Shown here: one piece after another, positions 39,901 to 51,900 of the stretch
Layout of the letters: every line of letters begins with the position of its first letter
Position numbering within the stretch: position 1 is the first letter of the stretch
NCBI GenBank assembly: GCA_014843695.1
Contig: CM026387.1
Coordinates: 74,427,791 to 74,491,790, forward strand
Reading direction: 5' to 3'
From: Archivesica marissinica
Lineage: Eukaryota > Mollusca > Bivalvia > Venerida > Vesicomyidae
Length of the DNA: 64,000 bases
Position numbers and translations under genes: made by a program
The notes under the pieces: generated by a model
Seen by the model: only the letters and a program-made list of their open reading frames with translations
Database searches by the model: none
Told to the model about the DNA's origin: nothing

Positions 39901-41992
39901 TCGTATATCCAAGTGTGGGTGAGTGCATGGGTTCGTATATCCATGTGTGCGGGAGTGCATGGGTTCGTATATCCAAGTGTGTGGGAGTGCTCGCGTTCGT
40001 ATATCCAAGTGTGCGGGAGTGCATGGGTTCGTATATACATGTATGTGGGAGTGCATGGGTTCGTATATCCATGTGTGCGGGGGAGTGCATGGGTTGGTAT
40101 ATCCCTGTGTGCGGGGGAGTGCATGGGTTCGTATATCCATGTGTGCGGGGAGTGCACGGGTTCGTATATCAAAGTGTGTGGGAGTGCATGGGTTCGTATA
40201 TCCATGTGTGCGGGAGTGCATGGGTTCGTATATCCAAGTGTGTGGGAGTGCATGCGTTCGTATATCCAAGTGTGCAGGAGTGCATGAGTTCGTAAATCCA
40301 AGTGTGTGGGAGTGCATGGGTTCGTATATCCATGTGTGCGGGAGTACATGGGTTCGTATATCCAAGTATGTGGGAGTGCATGGGTTCGTATATCCAAGTA
40401 TGTGGGAGTGCATGGGTTCGTATATCCAAGTATGTGGGAGTGCATGGGTTCGTATATCCAAGTGTGTGGGAGTGCATGGGTTCGTATATCCAAGTGTGTG
40501 GGAGTGCATGGGTTCGTATATCCAAGTATGTGGGAGTGCATGGGTTCGTATATCCAAGTATGTGGAAGTGCATGGGTTCGTATATCCAAGTGTGTGGGAG
40601 TGCATGGGTTCGTATATCCATGTGTGCGGGAGTGCATGGGTTCGTATATCCATGTGTGCGGGAGTGCATGGGTTCGTATATCCAAGTGTGCGGGAGTGCA
40701 TGGGTTCGTATATCCATGTGTGCGGGAGTGCATGGGTTCGTATATCCATGTGTGCGGGAGTGCACGGGTTCGTATATCCATGTGTGCGGGAGTGCATGGG
40801 TTCGTATATCCATGTGTGCGGAGTGCATGGGTTCGTATATCCATGTGTGCGGGAGTGCATGGGTTCGTATATCCATGTGTGCGGGAGTGCATGGGTTCGT
40901 ATATCCATGTGTGCGGGAGTGCACGGGTTCGTATATCCAAGTGTGTGGGAGTGCACGGGTTCGTATATCCAAGTGTGTGGGAGTGCACGGGTTCGTATAT
41001 CCATGTATGCGGGGGAGTACATGGGTTCGTATATCCAAGTGTGCGGGAGTTCACGGGTTCGTATATCCATGTGTGCGGGAGTGCACGGGTTCGTGTATTC
41101 AAGTGTGTGGGGGAGTGCATGGGTTCGTATATCCATGTGTGTGGGAGTGCATGGGTTCGTATATCCATGTGTGCGGGAGTGCATGGGTTCGTATATCCAT
41201 GTTTGCGGGAGTGCACGTGTTCGTATATTCAAGTGTGCTGGGGAGTGCATGGGTTCGTATATCCATGTGTGTGGGAGTGCATGGGTTCGTATATCCAAGT
41301 GTGTGTGGAGTGCATGGGTTCGTATATCCATGTATGCGGGGGAGTGCATGGGTTCGTATATCCATGTGTGCGGGAGTGCATGGGTTCGTATATCCATGTG
41401 TGCGGGGGAGTGCATGGGTTCGTATATCCAAGTGTGGGGGAGTGCATGGGTTCGTATATCCAAGTGTGGGGGAGTGCATGGGTTCGTATATCCAAGTGTG
41501 TGTGGGAGTGCATGGGTTCGTATATCAAAGTGTGTGGGAGTGCATGGGTTCGTATATCCAAGTGTGCGGGGGAGTGCACGGGTTCGTATATCCAAGTGTG
41601 TGGGAGTGCATGGGTTCGTATATCCATGTGTGCGGGAGTACATGGGTTCGTATATCCAAGTATGTGGGAGTGCATGGGTTCGTATATCCATGTGTGCGGG
41701 AGTGCATGGGTTCGTATATCAAAGTGTGCGGGGAGTGCATGGGTTCGTATATCCAAGTGTGTGCGGGAGTGCACGGGTTCGTATATCCGTGTGTGCGGGA
41801 GTGCACGGGTTCGTATATCCAAGTGTGCGGGGGAGTGCACGGGTTCGTATATCCAAGTGTGTGTGGGAGTGCATGGGTTCGTATATCCATGTGTGCGGGA
41901 GTGCATGGGTTCGTATATCCATGTGTGTGGGAGTGCATGGGTTCGTATATCCATGTGTGCGGGAGTGCATGGGTTCGTATATCCAAGTGTGT
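36924..41992. repeat. Minisatellite, ~32-bp unit
   Basis: About 158 units of GGGTTCGTATATCCAAGTGT plus GTGGGAGTGCAT. Because 32 is not a multiple of three, all frames are visited every 96 bp, and both strands are nearly free of stops. A block at 37474-38105 recurs 1,261 bp later at 38735-39366. Confidence 0.98.
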
Positions 41993-42526
41993 CTTATTTT
42001 ATATCCATGTCTGTTATTTGGCTGATGGATTTACAAGATACCTCCCTGTAAATGCCTTCTATATTCCAGAGGCACTGTCTATCAACACTATATGTCCTGT
42101 ATGGCTGGTTATTAACACTACAATTCCTGCCCAATTGCTGTATTCAATTCCAATGTAATAATTGTTTAAATATGTGCATATTTACGTCCATAAATATGTT
42201 TATTTACATTGGGAGCAACATTCAACAGCCGTAGCCTTGGTTTGTTGCAGATTTAACACCGTTTTATTTGTTCTTTGGTTATAGGAACACAATATCAAAT
42301 CATGTTAGAATATGTAATATAACAGTATATGTGTGAAAAGGATCGTACATCATCGTTAATGTTAATGACATATTATGTTGGCGAATCCAGCTTAATGGGT
42401 AATTATCCAACGTGTCTTGTCTGGGATATCAACGTCACGCACTCCCAACTAGAAGCGACATTAGTTGTATGCGTATATGTTGTAATATGTTAATGTAGAT
42501 TACAATCATACTTCAACACCTTGTAG
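41993..42526. other. Unique sequence between the 32-bp array and the receptor 3' end
   Basis: No exon recognised. This would hold the end of the receptor transcript. TTTATT at 42263-42268 gives a possible AATAAA on the minus strand. Confidence 0.35.
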
Positions 42527-42787
42527 TTAAGCTTAATGTTGTTTCACTACGCACTATGCTGCCATCTGGTAGCTAAGCCTAATGTTGTTTCACTACGCAC
42601 TATGCTGCCATCTGGTAGTTAAGCTTAATGTTGTTTCACTATGTACTATGCTGACATCTGGTAGTTAAGCTTAATGTTCTTTCACTATGTACTATGCTGA
42701 CATCTGGTAGTTAAGCTTAATGTTCTTTCACTACGCACTATGCTGACATCTGGTAGTTAAGCTTAATGTTCTTTCACTACGCACTCC
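42527..42787. repeat. 46-bp repeat overlapping the receptor's last exon
   Basis: Five to six units of GCACTATGCTGACATCTGGT plus AGTTAAGCTTAATGTTCTTT plus CACTAC. The top unit runs into the coding-like frame (GTGCGTAGTGAAAG on the minus strand), so the frame's last ~15 codons are repeat. Confidence 0.92.
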
Positions 42788-42919
42788 GGAAGTCAGGCTG
42801 GCATCAGTAGCCAACCATGCACGCCGTATGTCAGTCTGAGAGTCGAACCTGACATATGTATGATAGTTCTTGCTCTCCAGCTTACCCCACTCTTCCGGCA
42901 CGTAACCGTATTCTTTAGT
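42731..42919 (-). CDS. Coding-like continuation of the receptor tail past the TAG
   Basis: 63 in-frame codons including a final TAG, in the same frame as the exon before. The first ~47 codons have the mixed composition of real protein (EEWGKLESKNYHTYVRF, SQTDIRRAWLATDASL). The last ~15 lie in a 46-bp minisatellite that shares the exon's 3' bases. It could be used through the alternative acceptor TATGGATAG just before 42919, which keeps phase 0. Confidence 0.4.
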   Translation of the reverse strand, partial: TKEYGYVPEEWGKLESKNYHTYVRFDSQTDIRRAWLATDASLTSGVRSERTLSLTTRCQHSA

Positions 42920-45900
42920 CTATCCATACATCGTGTACGCCTTGTTGTCAACACCGGTCTGCTAATAGAATTAACATCTAAGCAATATGATACGATACGA
43001 TACGATACGTTACGATACGATACGTTAAGAAGTGATACGATACGATACGTTAAGAAGTGATACGATACGATACGATACGTTAAGAAGTGATACGATATGA
43101 TACGATACGATACGTTAAGAAGTGATACGATACGATACGTTAAGAAGTGATACGATACGATACGTTAAGAAGTGATACGATACGATACGATACGTTAAGA
43201 AGTGATACGATATGATACGATACAATACGATACGTTAAGAAGTGATACGATATGATACGATACGCTACGTTAAGAAGTGATACGATACAATACGATACGT
43301 TAAGAAGTGATACGATATGATACGATACGATACGTTAAGAAGTGATACGATATGATACGATACGTTAAGAAGTGATACGATATGATACGATACGCTAAGA
43401 AGTGATACGATATGATACGATACGCTAAGAAGTGATACGATACGATACGATACGCTAAGAAGTGATACGATATGATACGATACGATACGCTAAGAAGTGA
43501 TACGATACGATAGGATACGCTAAGAAGTGATACGATACGATACGATACGTTAAGTAGTGATAAGATACGATACGATACGTTAAGAATTGATACGATATGA
43601 TACGATACGATACGCTAAGAAGTGATACGATATGATACGATACGATACGTTAAGAAGTGATACGATATGATACGATACGCTAAGAAGTGATACGATACGA
43701 TACGTTAAGAAGTGATACGATATGATATGATACGATACGTTAAGAAGTGATACGATATGATATGATACGATACGTTAAGAAGTGATACGATACACAGTTG
43801 ATCTATAGGCTGACGACACAACCATATGAATAGCTTATCATCATAAACGAGAAGAATGATGGTCCTAGTTCTCGATGTACAACCACTTTAATCTGCAATA
43901 GATCATTCATCAAAGTTTACATTTAATATTTCCACTAGTACGGTGTTTACGATAGCTTTAACGATCGAGTAAACATTTGATGATATGCAAACAAGTGTAT
44001 GTTTCGCGTGAACAAGGCGGTGGCTGAATAAGATTTTACATCGAGAATGTGGGCCCACCGAGAACACAAACCGTCCTTATATCGAAGAGGCATCTGTGTC
44101 CGAGTGGGTAAGGACGTTGACGTCAAATAACTTGTCCTTCATCGCGATATGCTCGAATGCCAATGGGGTGTGAATAATGATTGTATGTGTTGAAGTTATG
44201 CAGCTAGTTTGCGGAAGGTCGGTGGTTTCCTCTGGAGTACCCGTCTGTGCCATAACTACTGCTTGGCATGACACACAGAGTCTTCCCCCTCCACAAACTG
44301 GAGAGTCGTCATATGTTTTTAGTGGGACATTAATCCGCCCGACAAACTGGAGAGTCGTCATATGTTTTTAGTGGGACATTAATCCGCCCGACAAACTGGA
44401 GAGTCGTCGTATGATATATGTTGTTAGTGGGACATTAATCCCCACGACAAACTGGAGAGTCGTCGTATGATATATGTTGTTAGTGGGACATTAATCCTCA
44501 CGACAAACTGGAGAGTCGTCGTATGATATATGTTGTTAGTGGGACATTAATCATCACGACAAACTGGAGAGTCGTCGTATGATATATGTTGTTAGTGGGA
44601 CATTAATCATCACGACAAACTGGAGAGTCGTCGTATGATATATGTTGTTAGTGGGACATTAATCCTCACGACAAACTGGAGAGTCGTCATATGTTTTTAG
44701 TGGGACATTAATCCGCCCGAAAAACTGAAGAGTCGTCGTATGATATATGTTGTTAGTGGGACATTAATCCCCACGACAAACTGGAGAGTCGTCGTATGAT
44801 ATATGTTGTTAGTGGGACATTAATCATCACGACAAACTGGAGAGTCGTCGTATGATATATGTTGTTAGTGGGACATTAATCCACACGACAAACTGGAGAG
44901 TCGTCGTATGATATATGTTGTTAGTGGGACATTAATCCACACGACAAACTGGAGAGTCGTCGTATGATATATGTTGTTAGTGGGACATTAATCCCCACGA
45001 CAAACTGGAGAGTCGTCGTATGATATATGTTGTTAGTGGGACATTAATCCCCACGACAAACTGGAGAGTCGTCGTATGATATATGTTGTTAGTGGGACAT
45101 TAATCCCCACGACAAACTGGAGAGTCGTCGTATGATATATGTTGTTAGTGGGACATTAATCCCCACGACAAACTGGAGAGTCGTCGTATGATATATGTTG
45201 TTAGTGGGACATTAATCCCCACGACAAACTGGAGAGTCGTCGTATGATATATGTTGTTAGTGGGACATTAATCCCCACGACAAACTGGAGAGTCGTCGTA
45301 TGATATATGTTGTTAGTGGGACATTAATCCCCACGACAAACTGGAGAGTCGTCGTATGATATATGTTGTTAGTGGGACATTAATCCCCACGACAAACTGG
45401 AGAGTCGTCGTATGATATATGTTGTTAGTGGGACATTAATCCCCACGACAAACTGGAGAGTCGTCGTATGATATATGTTGTTAGTGGGACATTAATCCCC
45501 ACGACAAACTGGAGAGTCGTCGTATGATATATGTTGTTAGTGGGATATTAATCCACACGACAAACAAGCAGACACATATATATACTACACTAACATACCT
45601 ACGACCACTAAGCATGACACACATATATACTACAATATACATACGACCACTAAGCATGACACACATATATACTACAATAACATACCTACGACCACTAAGC
45701 ATGACACACATATATACTACAATAACATACCTACGACCACTAAGCATGACACACATATATACTACAATAACATACCTACGACCACTCAGCATGACACACA
45801 TATATACTACAATAACATACCTACGACCACTCAGCATGACACACATATATACTACAATAACATACCTACGACCACTAAGCATGGCACACATATATACTAC

Positions 45901-48900
45901 AATATACCTACGACCACTAAGCATGGCACACATATATACTACAATATACCTACGACCACTAAGCATGGCACACATATATACTACAATAACATACCTACGA
46001 CCACTAAGCATGGCACACATATATACTACAATATACCTACGACCACTAAGCATGACACACATATATACTACAATATACCTACGACCACTCAGCATGACAC
46101 ACATATATACTACACTAACATACCTACGACCACTAAGCATGACACAAATATATATACTACAATATACCTACGACCACTCAGCATGACACACATATATACT
46201 ACAATATACCTACGACCACTAAGCATGGCACACATATATACTACAATAACATACCTACGACCACTCAGCATGACACACATATATACTACAATATACCTAC
46301 GACCACTAAGCATGGCACACATATATACTACAATATACCTACGACCACTCAGCATGGCACACATATATACTACAATATACCTACGACCACTAAGCATGGC
46401 ACACATATATACTACAATATACCTACGACCACTCAGCATGGCACACATATATACTACAATATACCTACGACCACTAAGCATGACACACATATATACTACA
46501 ATAACATACCTACGACCACTAAGCATGACACACATATATACTACAATATACCTACGACCACTAAGCATGGCACACATATATACTACAATAACATACCTAC
46601 GACCACTCAGCATGACACACATATATACTACAATAACATATCTACGACCACTCAGCATGACACACATATATACTACAATAACATACCTACGACCACTAAG
46701 CATGACACACATATATACTACAATAACATACCTACGACCACTAAGCATGGCACACAGATGGATATGGAGCCCAGTGGTTAACACGCTGGACTGGTAATCC
46801 AGGGATCGTAGGTTCGATCCCCCGTTTGACCCTAATCTTTCAGGTGGGACTTTAAATAGAGGTCTCGTGTCGGTGCTTTACACCGTGTACGTAAAAGAAC
46901 CGGATGAGACTCTGGAATGGGTCTCTGTCTGTATCATTGCACTATCCTCCAACTTCTAAAATGACTAATATCTTCAGGAGATGTCGCTCATATGGGTAAC
47001 CGGTAGCGACGATAAATAAACGTAAAAACACACTCATGGCACACTGTGGAGTTCAGTATTACCAGCATATCGGTATCTGGCCTGGGATAAAGCGTTGGTA
47101 TAGGTTGGTTGCCTGGTCAGTCATATACATATTTTTTTTACACATATACCATTAATTGAGCTGTATTGAGTTTCTGATAATATCAACTGTCATTTTGCCA
47201 GAAGTAAATTAGTGAAAAATCGACAGAAGAAGAAATGTTATTTTCTAATTTGAACTTACAAGTTCATCATTTTACAACATATATATACATAAAAGCATTC
47301 ACGTGAAAATATGTCAATATGAGAAATCATATACAGTATTTACAATACCTACTATGCATATAATACATTAATTTACAGACTATAAACTCGGACTAATCGG
47401 TATCCTATACATATAAACCCAGACTAATCGGTATCCTATACATATAAACCCGGACTAATCGGTATCCTATACATATAAACCCGGACTAATCGGTATCCTA
47501 TACATATAAACCCGGACTAATCGGTATCCTATACATATAAACCCGGACTAATCGGTATCCTATACATATAAACTTGGACTAATCCGTATCCTGTAGATTT
47601 CTTTTCATGTATGTTTAATTAATTTTATTTTATCCTGCTACTATTAGTGTTCAATGATCGAAACCAAGCCAGTGGTCCTATATATGCCAGCTAAAAGCAG
47701 TGGTCCTATATATGCCAGCTAACAGCCAGTGGTCCTATATATGCTAGCTAAATGCCAGTGGTCCTATATATGCCAGCTAAAAGCAGTGGTCCTATATATG
47801 CCAGCTAACAGTCAGTGGTCCTATATATGCCAGCTAAAAGCCAGTGGTCCTATATATACCAGCTAAAAGCCAGTGGTCCTATATATGCCAGCTAAAAGCC
47901 AGTGGTCCTATATATGCCAGCTAAAAGCCAGTGGTCCTATATATGCCAGCTAAAAGTCAGTGGTCCGATTTATGCCAGCTAAAATCAGTGGTCCTATATA
48001 TGCCAGCTAAAATCCAGTGGTCCTATATATGCCAGCTAAAAGACAGTGGTCCTATATATACCAGCTAAAAGCCAGTGGTCCTATGTATACCAGCTAGTGA
48101 TCTTATATATGCCAGCTAAATGCCAGTGGTACTATATATACCAGCTAAAAGCCAGTGGTCCTATATATACCAGCTAAAAGCCAGTGGTCCTATATATGCC
48201 AGCTAAAGGCCAGTGGTCCTATATATGCCAGCTAAAAGCCAGTGGTCCTATATATGCCAGCTAAAAGCCAGTGGTCCTATATATACCAGCTAAAAGCCAG
48301 TGGTCCTATATATGCCAGCTAAAAGCAAGTGGTCCTATATATACCAGCTAAAAGCCAGTGGTCCTATATATACCAGCTAAAAGCCAGTGGTCCTATATAT
48401 GCCAGATAACAGTCAGTGGTCCTATATATACCAGCTAAAAGCCAGTGGTCCTATATATACCAGATAACAGTCAGTGGTCCTATATATGCCAGATAACAGT
48501 CAGTGGTCCTATATATGCCAGATAACAGTCAGTGGTCCTATATATGCCAGATAACAGTCAGTGGTCCTATATATGCCAGATAACAGTCAGTGGTCCTATA
48601 TATACCAGCTAAAAGCCAGTGGTCCTATATATACCAGATAGCAGTCAGTGGTCCTATATATACCAGCTAAAAGCCAGTGGTCCTATATATACCAGCTAAA
48701 AGCCAGTGGTCCTATATATGCCAGCTAAAAGCAAGTGGTCCTATATATACCAGCTAAAAGCCAGTGGTCCTATATATACCAGCTAAAAGCCAGTGGTCCT
48801 ATATATGCCAGATAACAGTCAGTGGTCCTATATATACCAGCTAAAAGCCAGTGGTCCTATACATACCAGATAACAGTCAGTGGTCCTATATATGCCAGAT

Positions 48901-51900
48901 AACAGTCAGTGGTCCTATATATGCCAGATAACAGTCAGTGGTCCTATATATGCCAGATAACAGTCAGTGGTCCTATATATACCAGCTAAAAGCCAGTGGT
49001 CCTATATATACCAGATAGCAGTCAGTGGTCCTATATATACCAGCTAAAAGCCAGTGGTCCTATATATACCAGCTAAAAGCCAGTGGTCCTATATATGCCA
49101 GCTAAAAGCCAGTGGTCCTATATATACCAGCTAAAAGCCAGTGGTCCTATATATACCAGCTAAAAGCCAGTGGTCCTATATATACCAGCTAAAAGCCAGT
49201 GGTCCTATATATGCCAGCTAAATGTTGGGGTGATTACTTCTAGAAACAGTTGAATCGATTCCAGGAAATGCTTGAATTCTCGGAGAGGTGATATTTGAAT
49301 GCATAAAAACAAACATATTATTTACATAATTATATTATATACATATTATTATGTAGTTTGTACATAGTACAATGTTCATTTTGATGTATCGAATAACATA
49401 TGAGAGGATTGTGAATGTAAAGGCAAGCCAATGTGGATACATAGCTTGACAACTGCGCAATCAACATGTGTGTTAAACAAATATAACAGTATATACCTTG
49501 GACATATTCCACGACTTTCTCATATCGGAGGACTTTCTCATATCGGAGGACTTCCTCATGTCGGAGGACTTTCTCATATCGGAGGACTTTCTCATATCGG
49601 AGGACTTTCTCATATCGGAGGACTTCCTCATGTCGGAGGACTTTCTCATATCGGAGGACTTTCTCATATCGGAGGACTTTCTCATATCGGAGGACTTTCT
49701 CATATCGGAGGATTTCCTCAAGTCGGAGCTAAATGTAGCCAAACTCTTCCTTCGGGCTTGCCTGCGTCTTATTGCATCGCGAATCTGAATTGTCAGAAGC
49801 AGGCATCAACACTGATTCATGAATTGTCAGAAGCAGGCATCAACACTGATTCATGAATTGTCAGAAGCAGGCATCAACACTGATTCATGAATTGTCAGAA
49901 GCAGGCATTAACACTGATTCATGAATTGTCAGAAGCAGGCATCAACACTGATTCATGAATTGTCAGAAGCAGGCATCAACACTGATTCATGAATTGTCAG
50001 AAGCAGGCATTAACACTGATTCATGAATTGTCAGAAGCAGGCATTAACACTGATTCATGACTTGTCAGAAGCAGGCATTAACACTGATTCATGAATTGTC
50101 AGAAGCAGGCATTAACACTGATTCATGAATTGTCAGAAGCAGGCATTAACACTGATTCATGAATTGTCAGAAGCAGGCATCAACACTGATTCATGAATTG
50201 TCAGAAGCAGGCATTAACACTGATTCATGAATTGTCAGAAGCAGGCATTAACACTGATTCATGAATTGTCAGAAGCAGGCATTAACACTGATTCATGAAT
50301 TGTCAGAAGCAGGCATTAACACTGATTCATGAATTGTCAGAAGCAGGCATCAACACTGATTCATGAATTGTCAGAAGCAGGCATCAACACTGATTCATGA
50401 ATTGTCAGAAGCAGGCGTCAACACTAATTCATGAATTGTCAGAAGCAGGCGTCAACACTAATTCATGAATTGTCAGAAGCAGGCATCAACACTGATTCAT
50501 GAATTGTCAGAAGCAGGCATCAACACTGATTCATGAATTGTCAGAAGCAGGCGTCAACACTAATTCATGAATTGTCAGAAGCAGGCGTCAACACTAATTC
50601 ATGAATTGTCAGAAGCAGGCATCAACACTGATTCATGAATTGTCAGAAGCAGGCATCAACACTGATTCATGAATTGTCAGAAGCAGGCGTCAACACTAAT
50701 TCATGAATTGTCAGAAGCAGGCATCAACACTAATTCAATGTTATGAAAAGTGCATGTCCCTGTCCACCAAAACAATATAAAGTTTACCAAGGCCATGTTG
50801 AACCCTAACAATTCGTTAATCAAAGTAAAATATCGTGTTCCATTTCAAAATAAGCATATTCAAGATACACTGCTAACACAATGTTAATCCTAGAACGACG
50901 ATGGTGTAATCTGACGCATTTTAATGTATGTATTAGACGTTCAAATTTGAATTTAGATTTCAAAATGATACCAAATTTAACATAAAATCGTGAGATATGA
51001 TACCACGGGTCTAGATTCTATACCATACCAACTCCACTTTTTAAATCTTATTGGAAGTCGTGATAGCGCTGTGGATGCGCGTTCGCTTCAGGTGCGAACG
51101 GTCCGGAGTTCAAGCCCCGCTGGAGCCGTTATCATTGTGCCCTTAGGCAAGGCATTTAAATTCCACGTTGCCTCTTCTCTCTCCCTCGTGGCGATGGATT
51201 CCATCAGAAATGAGGTCTCGAGAGTGATTAATATAAGTTGAAATAACTTGTTTCGCAATCGAGCTAAAATAAATTTGTATAAACTAAATCTTATTGGATT
51301 CTTGGCTTATTTTGATTTTTCATTTTCTGTGGCCACATTATGCAGACGCCTTCAGTGTCTCATAGGAGCTACGCGCCTGTTTATTATCAACAACTGATTA
51401 ACTGTTGATAGCCACATTTAATCTGTCAACGTTGAAATGAGAAACATCGGCCAGTTACTGCTCCTGAATACTCCCTAAACGTATAGAGGTCGTCTATAGT
51501 TGTTTGGTTTGAACAACATGCTAACAATTTCAATCCACTTTCTCATCTTATAACTATTAAATTATCTTATCCCGACAGATATCCTACACAATATCCCGTG
51601 TGTACTTATCTAAAAACAATATGTTAACATTTCGACAAAATCACAATTTACCATACCACACCATCTGGTCAGGGAACAACAGTAAAAACAAAGGATTCCA
51701 AAAAAGGACCGATATACATTTCGGAATATATCAGACTTTATCAGCCAAGGGAGGTAATATATGTATATGTCGCTTTGTGACAACCTTTGAAATTAATTAA
51801 AGTTATTAAGTTATTTTGACTGAAATATTATGTTTAAAATAACTAAAATAATAAGCTTGATCCAAAGTTAATTACGTTGTGTAGACTGACTTTACAAATG

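Noticed and set aside
42860..43060. Plus-strand open frame starting MIVLALQLTPLFRHV
   Set aside because: It is antisense to the receptor's last exon and runs into the GATAC array; no support.
45481..46797. Open frames of about 220 codons on both strands in the 42/45-bp array
   Set aside because: Unit lengths are multiples of three with no stops; there are no splice sites or start context.
47054..47103. Possible extra receptor tail exon on the minus strand (QPTYTNALSQARYRYA)
   Set aside because: It has an AG before and GT after, but neither possible start gives a phase that joins the exon at 42958 without an immediate stop.
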